Assembly: GCA_011947345.1 (NCBI GenBank)
Contig: JAAVTG010000796.1
Coordinates: forward strand, 49,835-113,834
Direction: 5' to 3'
Source: Phytophthora quininea
Lineage: Eukaryota > Oomycota > Peronosporomycetes > Peronosporales > Peronosporaceae
Length of the DNA: 64,000 nucleotides
Shown: one piece after another, positions 1 through 10,970 of the stretch
How positions within the stretch are numbered: the stretch's first letter is position 1
Layout of the letters: every line of letters starts with the position of its first letter
Notes under the pieces: model-generated
Told to the model about the DNA's origin: nothing
Seen by the model: the letters and a program-made list of their open reading frames with translations, nothing else
Databases searched by the model: none
Position numbers and translations under genes: made by a program

Positions 1-1162
1 TTCGTCGACGAGTTGATGGAGACAATGGGCGCGTCTCCAGGTACCGTGGAGACCAAAGCTGAGGCCAAGAAGCGGCGTCATCGAGAGAGTATGGCCAAGG
101 GGCGGTCGAGACACAACGCACTGATGGGCGGGATGAGGAAGCAGTACCAAGTGCTCTCCAAGAGGCTGGAGACCAGTCTCGTCGCCTGGAGACGGAATTA
201 CGTCAAAAAGCAGGACGTTTATACTGAGGCACCGGCTTCGACGGAGCTGTTGGCTCAGTACATGGACGCAGTGGAGACGGAGAACGCCATCCACAAGGAG
301 AACGAAGCGCTGACCCAACGACTGGAGCAGTTGGAGATTTTTGAGACGACGTTGAGAGTCGACACGCCCGTCGAGAGAGCACCAGGAACAGCCTTCCGAG
401 CTGCCAGCCAGGACCATCCAAGCGCTGAATCGGCCGGGTTTTTGGTCGTATTTCGCAGAAGATACCGAGCCGTTCTACTACGAACCGATGGCCACTGCAG
501 TCTGCCAGTCTTGTAAGAGAGAAGAACCAAGAGATTAAAACCCACCACGCGAGTTTCCTACGACGACTGAAAGAGCACGACGATTCCGTGCAGTTTTTCG
601 GCTGGACGGTGCAGCGGCATTTAACGGATAAACACAAGCTGCAGTTCCACTTCATGAAGAAGATTCCGTGCGCAGATAGCAGTGTATTAGCCGAGGAATT
701 AGCTGAAGAAGGTTGGCGGGTGTTCAACACGCCGGCGAAGTACATGAGCTGCTACCGCTCACCGATCGACGTACGTGTATTGCAGCACGTGGATCCGTTC
801 AACACGGTTCTCATCCGCAACTCCCCGATGCCAATCGCTCGCATCGATTCCGCCATCTTAATATTTCCTCCAAAGTGACAGACCAACATGAAGACGGCCA
901 TCGGTCCCTGTCAATCCTCACGGTTGTGATCCCACCACCAGACGACTTGGTCAATGCCAATAGGAACGGCGTCGTGTATCTGCGAGATGCATACACGTAT
1001 ATTCGCTTCGATATGTTTGACGGATACGTGGGGCTTACGTATGGTGGACACGGAGATTGCCTGAATGAAGCGCAGGCCAGATATCTCTTCGTCGAGACTG
1101 GGAACGTGCTCTTTCGCTTCGAACAGCTCGTTCGACGAGCAAACCTCGTCACGCTGGGCTAA
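1..1162 (+). CDS. bZIP-like/START-like oomycete protein, 5' incomplete, frame-interrupted
   Basis: The reading frame is open to the first base (the codons before the ATG at 13 are in frame), so the gene probably starts outside the window. The N-terminal part has a basic stretch (KKRRHRESMAKGRSR) followed by a leucine/glutamate-rich probable coiled coil to about base 360, as in a bZIP. The C-terminal part, from FFGWTVQRH to the stop at 1160-1162, resembles the START-like half of an oomycete family often labelled M96 mating-specific protein; that label is from memory and moderately sure. The frame changes at about 355-365, 510 and 875. Across each break the downstream frame continues the alignment with the paralogue at 2092-3149, so these are single-base shifts, either assembly errors or early pseudogene damage. 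Possible role: a DNA-binding or lipid-sensing regulator; this is inference. Confidence 0.6.
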
Positions 1163-1192
1163 GGATTCGAGATTAAATTATATTTGCTGCTG

Positions 1193-1938
1193 TTAGAAGT
1201 CTCCGCCGAATTCTTCTCCACCTCCAAAGCTTGTGGCGTATCCAGCATCACTGCTATATCCATGGTGCCCGCCACTGTGTGAATTTGACAGAGCTTGGCC
1301 CACCATCATGCCGCCAAAAAACCGGCGGCGCCTCCGAGCATCGCACTGGAACCAGCTCCCAAACCTCCGCTCGAGTAGCCTCCACCACCGTACATGGGGC
1401 CATACCCAGGGCTGTATCCAGGGGCTACGTATGGCTGAGCGTACATTGGAGTCGGCTGAGCGTACATTGGAGTTTCAACCACGACGGGAGCCGAGAGTGC
1501 TGCGTATCGACTAGCACGACAGCATGGACACAAGCACCAGAGTAGTGCCGAAGCTACGAACAAGAACAATATCGACCCGAGAATTGTGCCAATTCGTGCT
1601 GAAGTGGATCGATACGTGGTTGTTGTTGTAGAAGGAGCCGACGTACGTTGCTTGGTGGTACTCGTCCGGCAATTGCACGCATAGTTGGAGACCAGACACG
1701 TAGCTTCGCGGGGACAGCAGCAGCGTTGTCGTTGACTCGACCGGTCCAGCCAATTCCCGCAGAACTGGCCAGGAGCGTCGAGATAGGCGTGCAAACAATT
1801 TCCGGTCTCAGCACACGCCTGACAACCGGAAAGCGGAGCTTGAGTTACGTCGGAAGTGTTAGAGAATTCTGCTGCTTGATGGTCGGAAAAATGACGAGAA
1901 TTACAAGCACCCCGCCACCCAAAGTCGATTGCGTTGAG
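1193..1938 (-). CDS. Small secreted Cys-rich single-pass membrane protein with Gly/Tyr-rich tail
   Basis: Reading on the minus strand, an ATG at 1938 begins a basic then hydrophobic stretch that looks like a signal peptide (RLWVAGCLVILVIF). A one-base shift near 1905 is needed to join it to the body. The body has a Cys-rich ectodomain (GCQACAETGNCLHAYL, later QRCCCPREATC and YACNC) and a Thr/Ser-rich linker. A transmembrane segment follows (IGTILGSILFLFVASALL) with a juxtamembrane WCLCPCC, a likely palmitoylation site. The tail has two MYAQPTP-type repeats and then a Gly/Tyr/Pro-rich region. A six-base A run at 1316-1321 shifts the frame; the other frame continues as a Gly-rich tail ending in EEFGGDF with its stop at 1193-1195. 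It is convergent with the preceding gene, 30 bases apart. No enzymatic domain is seen; a surface or adhesion role is a guess. Confidence 0.55.
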
Positions 1939-2091
1939 TCATGGTGATCGAACGCCACCAAAACGAAAATGTCGGCGCAAAATAACAAGCACCGCCAAGA
2001 ATTCTTGACATGAAAGTTCCTCTATTTTTGCGGAGATAAGATCGAGATGGAGGCAAGCTGGTGAACGGCATTTCGTGTGAGCATGCGATCC

Positions 2092-3149
2092 TCAATCCAA
2101 TGGCACGAGTTTGTGTGGAAATACTTGCTCCTCGAATTGGAAAAGGGCATGCGCCAGTTCCAGAAAGATAAAGTCTTCGGCGTCGTTGCCTTGTTCTCCG
2201 TCGCCTCCCAGTGAAAGCTCCAGGAATGTTTTCCCATTATCGTCAACTTGGTGATGGACCAGAAAATAGACACTCACGTCGTGGACGAATTTCACCGTCG
2301 TGGGATGCTGCTTGGTCATTTCTTCATGCGGAGCGATTCCGAGCATCAGAATCCCAGTAGTCTCTTGATCAGCGATCTTCGAGGTGAGCAAGACACAGCG
2401 ACGATCCATAGAATGGTCTGCAGCTGGAACGTTCTGCATGATCAAACTCGTATCTTCATCCACGTGTTGTAGTACGCGAGTGATCATACGTGCGCGAAAC
2501 AGGTTTTGGTAGACTTCAGGCGAGTGAAGGACGAGCCAGGCTTCATCAACAACGAAATTGGCTTGATTGGTGAACGGAATCCACTTGGAGAAGTGGAAGT
2601 GGTGGCCGTTAATCGTCGATCTCTGCACGCCCCACCCGAAGAAAGACACGACTTCCGGAAACCTGGCGTGGTGGGCGAACGTGGCGTGGTGATGAAGAAA
2701 CCAAGGATACTGATCTCGGACAAACTCCCGACAAATTGCTGGGTCCACAGGCTCGTAGTAAATAGGCTTGTCGTCTCCAGGGAGGCACTTCCACCGATCG
2801 TCGAGCGGTGGCAAGTTGTGTAGACTAGCATGAGTAAGATCTGGTATATCTCGATCCAGCCAGGACGCAAGGATGTCGTACTTCTTCAGCGCCTTCATAA
2901 GGCTCTCTCAGTTCAGGTGGAGCTTCTTCTCGATTTCCATGGCGTTCGTATACTTGTCGATCAGTTGATGGTGGTGAAGTTGACGTTGCTGATCCCACCA
3001 CGCAGAAAGTAGCAACTGCTTCTGAGTCAGCAGCGAGTCGAATTCGACGTGTAAGCCTTCGAGAGCTGCTTTTTAATGGCCCGGCGGTTGGCCATGTCCT
3101 TGCGGTGACGTTCCCGCTGCTCAGCTTCCCTCTGGTCCCGAGTCGACAT
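2092..3149 (-). CDS. bZIP-like/START-like oomycete protein, interrupted
   Basis: The ATG at 3149 opens a basic N-terminus (REAEQRERHRKDMANRRA) resembling a degenerate bZIP basic region. A one-base shift near 3060 joins it to a coiled-coil-like part (LEGLHVEFDSLLTQKQLL). An in-frame TGA near 2907 follows, and the long open part (from MKALKKYD, 2898) runs to the stop at 2092-2094. The C-terminal half has the START-like family signature FFGWGVQRS, then ITRVLQHVDEDTSL and a C-terminal ALFQFEEQV; the equivalent FFGWTVQRH, VRVLQHVDP and VLFRFEQLV occur in the gene at 1-1162. The two genes are therefore paralogues in opposite orientation. The single nonsense codon plus one shift could be assembly error or a young pseudogene. 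Function is inferred only from the domain layout. Confidence 0.6.
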
Positions 3150-3405
3150 GGTCGTCAGCGATCGAATTGAACACTGAACGAGATCGTCGTCTTCAACCTA
3201 CTAGCTTGAAGCTAGTCAAAGCTTCTCGGTGGCCGTGCCTGACCACTGCACCGCCATACATGCGGACCACACGCAGGGCACCCCATATTGGACACTGCTG
3301 AGCTGATAACTTCCGTGGTCAGACCCTTGTCCGACATTGCAGAATCAACCAACGTATGGATCTAAGAAAACTATTCATTTGAAAATCACCACGTACTTCT
3401 GTCTA

Positions 3406-4533
3406 CTACGTGGTTTTCTTTGGAGTTTGCGTGCTAGCCGGTTGAGGCTCTACCCTCTGCTTTGGCGTCATATAACTCGGTCCGTAGGCTTCTCGTAAGA
3501 AGAAATGCGGGTCTTGAACCGTGTCGAATGGCATCCCGTTGATCGTCACTTTTGTGAAGGGCTTAACGCGTGGTCCAGGTATAATCCGTCCGTTGCTGCC
3601 TTGGAACTCTTGCATGTCAAAGTCTCCGTTCGGGAGCGCCTTCATCATGTAGAGATCCACGTAGGGCACGGCGTAGTTCCTGGTCAAAGGCAGACTCTTG
3701 TCGTACAAGAAGCCTGCCAATGGATGTGTCGGTGCCACGCAAACTCGCCAGATGTCCATGAAGAACATGTGATAGCCCTTCCGCCACAGCGCCTCCCTCA
3801 GCTCGTCCTTCGACTGGAGTCTACCGGCGAAGCCAATGTCCGTGTCTTCGGTGAACGGGATCATCGACCCGTTGCGAACTGCCCCCAATAGCGACCCAAA
3901 CGAGACAAACGGGACGTTCCCGGTCGCCTGAAGCTCCTCGTACACTTCAACCAGCAGCATGTGCAGCACACTAGCGTAGCAAATCGAGTCGGACGACCGG
4001 AGGTTGAGTAAATCCATCCGGTCGGCCGCCGTGCAGAACGGAGTGTCTTTCCGACCAGAGATTGGTAGGCAGTAGCTGTACTTGGCGTGTCGTCGACTGT
4101 CTTCCTCGCAGAGCTCCATCTTCTTGCCACGTAGGATCGGCAGCGGCACCGAGTCAATGTCTTTAAGTGCCGAGTAGTACCGATGACCCGAATGGTACTC
4201 GATGGTGCTGGCATTGAGTACTCGTGGAGTGCAGAACTCCTCTTCCGGTGCAGTGAGCACCACTGACTCTGGTACGCAGTCGATGATACGCGTCTCCATC
4301 ACCAGACCAAACACCACCAGCATCATCAACACCACGACGAACGTCGGGATCACGGTGACACCCGTCCAGAACTCCTTGCATCGTAACCCGATTTTTACGA
4401 GAACGCCACCGCGCTGCCGCTTGTCAAAGTCGTTGACGGGGAGTTTCACGTGGTCCTTGTTGACTGCGGGCTGCTTGGAAGGCTCCATTGTTGATGGACC
4501 GATGGTGGTGCGCTGCTCGAGGTAGGAAAACAA
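3406..4533 (-). CDS. LicD/fukutin-type membrane phosphotransferase (copy A, intact)
   Basis: A full-length, uninterrupted 375-residue protein. The cytoplasmic N-terminus is about 55 residues; the start could also be the Met at residue 16, at 4488. One transmembrane segment lies at about 57-79 (TVIPTFVVVLMMLVVFGLV), giving type II topology typical of Golgi transferases. The lumenal part has C101, the motif YCLPISGRKDTPFC (154-167), then CYASVLHMLLVEVYEEL. The nucleotidyltransferase core is GSLLGA (213-218) followed by EDTD (229-232), matching the LicD/fukutin GS plus D-x-D metal-binding pattern. WRVCVAPTHPLAG and the C-terminal INGMPFDT/YGPSYMTP block are shared by all paralogues in the cluster. 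Family members move phospho-sugars, phosphocholine or ribitol-phosphate onto glycans; the substrate here is unknown. Confidence 0.85.
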   Translation of the reverse strand: MFSYLEQRTTIGPSTMEPSKQPAVNKDHVKLPVNDFDKRQRGGVLVKIGLRCKEFWTGVTVIPTFVVVLMMLVVFGLVMETRIIDCVPESVVLTAPEEEFCTPRVLNASTIEYHSGHRYYSALKDIDSVPLPILRGKKMELCEEDSRRHAKYSYCLPISGRKDTPFCTAADRMDLLNLRSSDSICYASVLHMLLVEVYEELQATGNVPFVSFGSLLGAVRNGSMIPFTEDTDIGFAGRLQSKDELREALWRKGYHMFFMDIWRVCVAPTHPLAGFLYDKSLPLTRNYAVPYVDLYMMKALPNGDFDMQEFQGSNGRIIPGPRVKPFTKVTINGMPFDTVQDPHFFLREAYGPSYMTPKQRVEPQPASTQTPKKTT

Positions 4534-5058
4534 ATGAAAGCCAGCAACTCCAGGGACGCCAGGGACGTCTCAACAAATGATCCCGGCGATGGTGTGGGTG
4601 AGCTTCTGGTCGTCGCGTCTTGCTGTTTATGAACTGCAGATCCAGTTTACGCAGTCCCCTTATCCTGGGCCTCATGTCATGCCGCAGCGCTGCAGTAGAA
4701 GTGAGACGGGCCCCTGTTTTTGCTGTACGAAAGAAGACGTTGACCACCAGAGGAGTCGAGTTGTCGAGTTGTATAGCGTTCCTTCAACCTTGCGGCGGGC
4801 AAGATCAGGAAGAGGCTCTTCCAGACGGGTTCCGTCATTTGCCTAGAGGTATAATCGTCGCCACACAGTCAACAAGTTCCTCTCTGAGCCGGGGAAGCCC
4901 TGGTGAGTGATCAAAAGGAAAAAGAATACATTGACCAACAAGACAGCGCTTTTACTGGATGTGTCTCCTTCGTAGTGATCACCAACACCAATCACTTTGG
5001 TCGGGAGCATAAGTAGTTTTTTTTCACGGCTGCTACACACACAATAACGTTATAATAT
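4534..5058. other. Intergenic, upstream of LicD copy A
   Basis: No convincing coding region. On the minus strand, just upstream of copy A, there is a pyrimidine-rich TTTCATTTGTTTTCC (about 4530-4545) that resembles the oomycete initiator element; this is a weak call. Confidence 0.4.
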
Positions 5059-6143
5059 TTAATATTTTCCGCTTGTGTTCGTCGAAGACAAAGTAACTTC
5101 TAACGTGGCTGGTTCCGACGTACGCGGCAATGGGGTCATGTAGTCCGGGCCATACGCTTCCTCCAAAGAAATTTCGGATCACGAACCGTGTCGAATGGCA
5201 TGCCGTTGATCGTCACTTGCGAGAACGGCCAGACCTTGTCGTCTGGCAGGCGCGTGCCGTTGCTGCCTTCCATCTCGTCGAGGTCCCACGTGTCGTCCAA
5301 CCGCTTCTTCATCGAGTAGAGATCCAAGTAGGGCACGACAAAGTTCTTGGTGGTGGGTAGGCTCGCATCGTAGAGCTTCCTGCCAACGGGTGTGTTGGGG
5401 CCACACAGACCCGCCAGATATCGTGGTAGAACATGTGATAGCCCTTCCGTCGTAGTGCAATCTTCAGGGCCTCATCGTGCTGGAGGATGCCGACGAATCC
5501 GATGTCTGCGTCTTCAGTGAAGGGGATCATGGATCCGTTGCGGACAGCCCCTAATAATGATCCAAAAGTGATGAACGGGATGTTACCTGCCGCGTGCAGC
5601 TCTTCGTACACCTCCACCAAAATCATGTGCAGCACACTGGCATAGCAGATCGAGTCATTGGAGCGCACGTTTAGCAGATCCATACGGTCTGCGGCGGTGC
5701 AGAACGGCGAGTCCTTCCTCCCGGAGATCGGCAAGCAGTAGGGGAACTTCCTTTGTACCGAGTCGACGCCTTGCAGAGACCGCGGTGCTCTTTGCCAAAG
5801 ACTGGCGGTGGTACAGGCTCCATGTCCTTGAGAGCCGAGTAGTACCGGTGTCCTGAATGGTACTTGACCTTGGCGAGGTCCACAAGCTTGGGCGAGCACA
5901 TTCCTGGGCCCGGTTTGGAGGGTTTGGGAGCGCTCGACGTCAGCGGATTGAGCGAGATGACGTTGATTTCCAACACCACGCCTGACACCACCATGCCAAT
6001 GAGCATCAACACCAGCAGCGGGATCATGGCAACCCCACCCGGAAGAACCGGCGTCGTTGCAACGGACCTTTCGAGGAGGCTCCTGGGGCCTGGTCGACAC
6101 CATCGCAGAGCTTCTTGACGTCGACCTCCGTGCTGCTCTCCAT
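5059..6143 (-). CDS. LicD/fukutin-type membrane phosphotransferase (copy B, frame-interrupted)
   Basis: The start is taken at the Met of MESSTEVDVKKL (6143); an upstream Met at 6218 is in the same frame. The order of parts matches the paralogues: transmembrane segment (MIPLLVLMLIGMVVSGVVLEI), FHSGHRYYSALKDM-type stem, YCLPISGRKDSPFC, FGSLLGAVRNGSMIPFTEDAD core, WRVCVAPTHPLAG and YLDLYSMKK. The C-terminus (LEEAYGPDYMTPLPRT) ends at the stop at 5059-5061. Four single-base shifts break the frame, near 6030, 5750, 5380 and 5165. At each one the neighbouring frame continues the family alignment exactly. All catalytic motifs are intact, so this may be a working gene with uncorrected indels in the sequence, or a very recent pseudogene. 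Confidence 0.7.
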
Positions 6144-6732
6144 CCTGCCGGCACCGCGCGAAGAGAGAAAGTGGCAGGGGGACACGCTCTGTCTCAATCG
6201 AGCTTTGCCGTTTACCAAAGCCCTGATCCAGTCAATCTGACACCAACGACAGCACGAGTCTCAACCAGTTGGTCGTGCGCGAGCAGACGAACAGGAAAAA
6301 GAACCCAAGTCGAGTGAAGAGACTCAGAACATCGAGACTAGCTCAGATGCTTCGTAGTCCAATCGATCTTTGCGTCTAAATTGCTTGGCAAAGCGCGAGC
6401 AATGCCCGGTTGGATAAGATGGAAATGACTCGAGCAGGTCCGTCTCAGTTCGGCTACAAGTTTCACCCGCTGTTGATGCGACGATAACGGGCTGATCATG
6501 ATTAGGAGACGGAGGCAGAGTTGGAGGGCGTCCTGAAGCAAACCTCAGCTGCCATCTCTTTTCGCAATCCCATCTTGTGCAAATATCGTGTGTTTCTTGC
6601 GGTGAATCACGCAGCAATAAATTATTGTCAGAATCCAGCGTCTTGCTAGTGGCGTGCGCTGGTAATGGCGCGGAACGGGTTACACCTGCTGAAGCTCAAC
6701 CGTCCGGAATGAGAGTCCAATACCAACTTTAT
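6144..6732. other. Intergenic between LicD copies B and C
   Basis: No open frame here resembles any protein family known to me, and no repeat or RNA gene was recognised. It lies upstream of copy B, whose promoter should be in the first 100-200 bases, and downstream of copy C. Confidence 0.4.
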
Positions 6733-7842
6733 TCACGTCAATACTCCTGCGGAGGACTCCTGCGAACCCACGTCGTCTAGTGGCCACTCGTCGAACAACA
6801 TGTCGTCAACCTCTTGATACCGAGCGTACATTTCCTCGACACTACTGCTCTGGTCTTCCCTGGGCTTGGGCGTCATGTAGTCGTCTCCGTACGCTTCCTT
6901 TAAGAAATACGTCGGATCATGCAGCGTGTCGAAGGCCATCCCATTGATCGTCGCCTGCGAGAACGGTCGTACTCGACTGTCAAGCAGATACGGGCCGTAC
7001 GGTCCTTCGAACTCCTGCAGCTTCCAGTCGCCGTACTCGGTATATTTCATCGCGTAGAGATCCAAGTACGGCACGGTGAAGTTCCTGCTGAGAGGCAGGC
7101 TGGAGTCGTACAACACACCCGCCAGCGGATGCGTCGGCGCCACACAGACCCGCCAAATATCAAAGAGGAACATGTGATACCCCTTCTGCCAGAGCGCCGA
7201 CTTCAGAGCTTCTTCCTCCAGTAACTCGCCAACAAAGCCCAAGTCGGCGTCCTCTGTGAACGGGATCACCGACTGATTCCGTACTGCCCCCAACAGCGAC
7301 CCGTAGATGAGGAACGGAGTATTCCCTGTAACTTGAAGCTCCTCGTAGACTTCGACCAGCAGCATGTGCAGCACACTCGCGTAGCAGATCGGCTTGGAAG
7401 CCTCCAGCAGGTCCAGTCGATCAGGAGTCTCGCAGAATGGCGTGTCTGTCCGTCCTGAGATTGGCAGGCAATAACTGTACTTCCTCTCTTCCCGTCCAGT
7501 GTCGTCGCACAGCTCCGTGTGGTGGTGGTGGAACACCGGTGGTGGTGGCGGCCGCTTCTCCCTCAACGCCGAATAGTAGCTATGTCGTGAATGGTACTTA
7601 ATGGTGCTGGGCTCCAGGACTCTCGGCGAGCAACTCCAGTGGTCGTTCGGCGGGACGAGGTCCAAGGGGCTGGTGGACATTTCGATGGAAATGATGTTGG
7701 TCTCGATCACAATGCCAAAGGTCACCAGCCCGATCAGCACCAGCACCAGCAGCGGGATCGCCGGGTCGCCTCCTCTGCGTCTGTACGCGCCTGCTGTGTC
7801 TGCTTCGCCAATCTCCTCGTACTTGTACTCGTTCGTCTTCAT
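6733..7842 (-). CDS. LicD/fukutin-type membrane phosphotransferase (copy C, intact)
   Basis: The open frame extends up to 8046, but the Met at 7842 (MKTNEYKYEEIG) is preferred. It gives 369 residues and an N-terminus of the paralogues' length, and the upstream extension runs to the end of copy D. The transmembrane segment is PLLVLVLIGLVTFGIVIET. The lumenal part has the YCLPISGRTDTPFC motif, YGSLLGAVRNQSVIPFTED with A-D after it (D-x-D kept), WRVCVAPTHPLAG, VPYLDLYAM and YGDDYMTPKPRE. A proline run (PPPPP) and a four-His run lie in the stem. An acidic C-terminal tail of about 35 residues after the conserved end is unique in the cluster. The likely role is a Golgi glycan phosphotransferase; the substrate is unknown. 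Confidence 0.85.
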   Translation of the reverse strand: MKTNEYKYEEIGEADTAGAYRRRGGDPAIPLLVLVLIGLVTFGIVIETNIISIEMSTSPLDLVPPNDHWSCSPRVLEPSTIKYHSRHSYYSALREKRPPPPPVFHHHHTELCDDTGREERKYSYCLPISGRTDTPFCETPDRLDLLEASKPICYASVLHMLLVEVYEELQVTGNTPFLIYGSLLGAVRNQSVIPFTEDADLGFVGELLEEEALKSALWQKGYHMFLFDIWRVCVAPTHPLAGVLYDSSLPLSRNFTVPYLDLYAMKYTEYGDWKLQEFEGPYGPYLLDSRVRPFSQATINGMAFDTLHDPTYFLKEAYGDDYMTPKPREDQSSSVEEMYARYQEVDDMLFDEWPLDDVGSQESSAGVLT

Positions 7843-8029
7843 GGCGAGAGCGGGAATGACGTCCGACCAGCCGTGGTGCACTCTAGATACTCGGTACCAA
7901 GTCACCCACGTCCGTCTCAGTTTTATGATCATTTGGATCACGAGATGCCGAGGGTGTCTAACTCGAGCAGCTCTTTGCGTCCCATAATCACTACGAGTCG
8001 TAGACGCCCGTGGAGCTAGCAAACGTCTT

Positions 8030-9054
8030 CTATACCTTATTGTCATCCCGGGGCTTTGGCGTCATAAAGTCTTCGCCGTAGGCCTCCTTCAAGAAATAGA
8101 CTGGGTCACGCACCGTGTCGAACGCCATGCCGTTGATAGACACTTGCGAGAAGGGCTGCACTTTGTTGGCTGGGAGCATGCGCCCGTTGCTGCCTTCTAG
8201 CTCCTCCATATCCCAAGTGTAGTCTTCCTTCTGCTGCATCTTGTACAAGTCCACGTACGGCACTGCGTAGCTCTCAGCCAGCGGAAGATTCGGGTCGTAC
8301 AAATGACCTGCTAGTGGGTGTGTCGGCGCCACACAGACTCGCCAGATATCCATGAAGAACATGTGGTAGCCCTTCCGCCACAGCGCGTCCTTGACTGTTT
8401 TTCAGCGATCAAGTCGCCAACGAATCCGATATCGGCGTCCTCGGTGAAGGGGATCATGGACCCGTTGCGCACGGCTCCAAGTAGAGACCCGAACGCTAAG
8501 AATGGGATGTTCCCAGTGGCTTGCAGCTCTTCGTAGACCTCGACCATGAGCATATGCAATACACTGGCGTAGCAAATGGACTTGGAAGATCGTAGCGTTA
8601 GTAGATCCATGCGGTCTGCGGCGGTGCAGAACGGCGAGTCCTTCCGTCCTGAAATGGGTAGACAGTAGTCATACCACTTGGTACGGTGGTTGTCTTCGTT
8701 GCAGAGCTTGGTGTACTTGCCTCGAAACACTGGCAGAGGAAGTGCGTCCAGATCTTGGAGCTTCGAGTAGTATTGATGGCCTGAATGGTATTGCACGGTG
8801 GTGGCGTTGACAATAGTGGGGGTACAGAGCTCGTAGTTGTTGACGAGCACTGACGTGGTGTTGATGAGCTTGGTCTCCATGACGACGTCGAAGGCCACCA
8901 GGACGATGAGCAGGACGGCGAAGATCGGGATGACGGTGACGCCTGCGCAGTAGGCTCGACGGCGGTGGTGGAGACTCTTTTCGAGCTCCGTGAGCCAACG
9001 ATGGTCGACCACCACCACGTCGACGGACTTGGGATCGACTTTGACTGCTCGCAT
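8030..9054 (-). CDS. LicD/fukutin-type membrane phosphotransferase (copy D, one homopolymer frameshift)
   Basis: The start is the Met of MRAVKVDPKSVD at 9054; the frame is open further upstream but without family similarity. The transmembrane segment is TVIPIFAVLLIVLVAFDVV. The motifs follow in order: YCLPISGRKDSPFC, CYASVLHMLMVEVYEEL, FGSLLGAVRNGSM with EDAD after it, WRVCVAPTHPLAG, YVDLYKMQQ, and YGEDFMTPKPRD with its stop at 8030. One frameshift lies at 8398-8402, a run of five T (A on the coding strand). One more base there restores the frame between GDLIAEK and ALWRKGYHM. No other damage is seen, so this gene is probably functional and the shift a sequencing artefact. Confidence 0.8.
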
Positions 9055-9993
9055 GTGGTGGTGGGGGATGGTGGTGGTGTTTGTGCCGGTCGCTGGTGCC
9101 GGTGCGATGGAGAAAGCGAAAGTGAGCGGACACGTTGCAGCTTGCCGAACCGTGGTACACAATGAGACGGCCCTCCATACAAACGCCCATATACTTTCCT
9201 TTTTACGTACAGAAAAATATGATTTTCGGAACCCGAAAGGGGCAGAAAGTAGAGCGCTGCACTTGTGGAGCTTCATCGAAATGGTTGGAGACAGCTCTTG
9301 AAGCGTGCTTTGCCATGACAGGCAAGCATGGTGTAGAGAGAGAGGAAGAGAGAGAGAGAGTGATCACGGCACTGCCTGACCGAGCTTGGGGTCGTGATCA
9401 TCAGCTCGTTCACAATGATCAGCTGTTCCACAAAGACTAGTCCGTCGAACGGACGTGAGGTGTTGTAGACGAACCGTGAAAAGAATCCATGGCGAGTGTC
9501 GATCAGGTTGATCGTTAGAGTGATTGATCGAGTTGCAGCGGCGAATACATTTGTCGTCTGTCAAGTTGGAGGCAACTAAGATGTCCGGCAGAGGTTTTCG
9601 TGTGTACAACCAATGATGACTAGCGTCGAGTCCGAGTCAGCTTGGTCTGCAAGCAGCGGTGGTCACGTGGCTCGACCACACTCTTCGGCTGGGTACACGT
9701 CCCACAATGCACTGCAGAAAATCATCTTGAGACGGGTGTCCTTCAGCTTCATCGTCCAGCAAGCTGACGACCAACCCGGATCCGACAAGAATTTTGCTGT
9801 AGTTTGAAGGAAAGAAGAGCGATCTGCCATCGACGACGATATGTAACGTTAGCTGCAGTGGGGCTCACGTGGCCGTATATATTTTTCTGTTCGAACTGGG
9901 GTGATTCCACTTCACCTTGGGTTTTTGGGTGCAGCGCTGCAGCCTCCTTTACCGCCCAGCAATCCAGTTCATGCCTTCAGAAGCCAAAAAGGC
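9055..9993. other. Divergent intergenic region with GA-rich microsatellite
   Basis: Separates copy D (minus) from copy E (plus) and should hold both promoters. A GA-rich simple repeat lies at about 9335-9362. The minus strand just upstream of copy D has CTCACTTTCGCTTTC, which weakly resembles an initiator. No gene is recognised. Confidence 0.45.
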
Positions 9994-10970
9994 ATGAAGA
10001 TGTCCAAGCGTGGCGATGTCGAGATGGCGACTGCAAGACACCACGCCATAGCGGAGCGTCGACACAAGTTCGTCTGCTCGTACTTAACCCTGATCCCAGT
10101 CTTCGCTCTGGTTCTCGTCGGTATGGTGGTGTTGGACGTCTCGCTGGAGACCTACCTCCTCTCCAAGACGCCAATATCCATCCTGCTCAACCCGCAAGTC
10201 TGCACGCCACGAGTGATCAACGCCAGAACGTCGAATACCATTCCGATCACCCGTTCTACTCGACACTCAAGGACATGAACCCACCACCACCACCAGAGTT
10301 TCGAGACGACCACACCATCCTCTGCAACGAGTGGACTCGACACCTGGCCCAGTTCAGCTACTGCTTGCCCATTTCAGGTCGCAAGGACACTCCGTTCTGC
10401 ACGAAACCCGACCGACTGGACCTGGTTGATACGTCCAAGCCGATCTGCTACGCGAGTGTGTGCACATGCTGTTGGTGGAAGTGTTCGAAGAGCTGCAAGC
10501 CACTGGGAACGCTCCGTTCCTTGCTTTTGGCTCTTTACTTGGAGCTGTCCGCGATGAGTCGGTGATTCCTTTCACCGAGGACAGCGATATTGGATTCGTT
10601 GGCGAACTACAGGAGTCGAGCGTGTTGAAGGAGGCGTTGTGGAGGAAAGGGTATCACATGTTCCAGACCAAGATTTGGCGGGTCTGCGTGGCTCCGACAC
10701 ACCTCTTGCTGGTCGTTTGTACGACCAGAGCTTGCCGATTACAGACGAATACACTGTGCCATACCTGGACATGTACTCCATGAAGCAACAGGATAACGGC
10801 GACTGGGACCTGCAAGAACTCAAAGGCAGAAACCTCCCGGATGACCGAGTGCAGCCCTTTGCAAACGTGACGGTGAATGGCATGCAGTTCGATACTGTAC
10901 ATGACCCTAAGTACTTTTGAGGAAAGCGTACGGCTCGGACTTCATGACACCGAAGCTACGAGAGAAATAG
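9994..10970 (+). CDS. LicD/fukutin-type membrane phosphotransferase (copy E, four homopolymer deletions)
   Basis: The start is the Met of MKMSKRGDVEM (9994). The transmembrane segment is LTLIPVFALVLVGMVVLDV. The body is almost identical to copies F and L. Comparison with copy L shows four single-base losses, all in short homopolymers: GG to G near 10226, TT to T near 10460, CCC to CC near 10702, and TTTTT to TTTT at 10914-10917. With these disregarded, all motifs are present (YCLPISGRKDTPFC, FGSLLGAVRDESV, EDSD, WRVCVAPTH, YLDMYSM). The stop is at 10968-10970. It is convergent with copy F, 45 bases apart, and forms the left arm of a palindrome with it. The pattern of loss suggests base-calling error rather than decay. 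Confidence 0.75.

Noticed and set aside
7843..8046. N-terminal extension of LicD copy C
   Set aside because: Arg-rich, without family similarity, reaching the stop of copy D; the Met at 7842 fits the paralogues.
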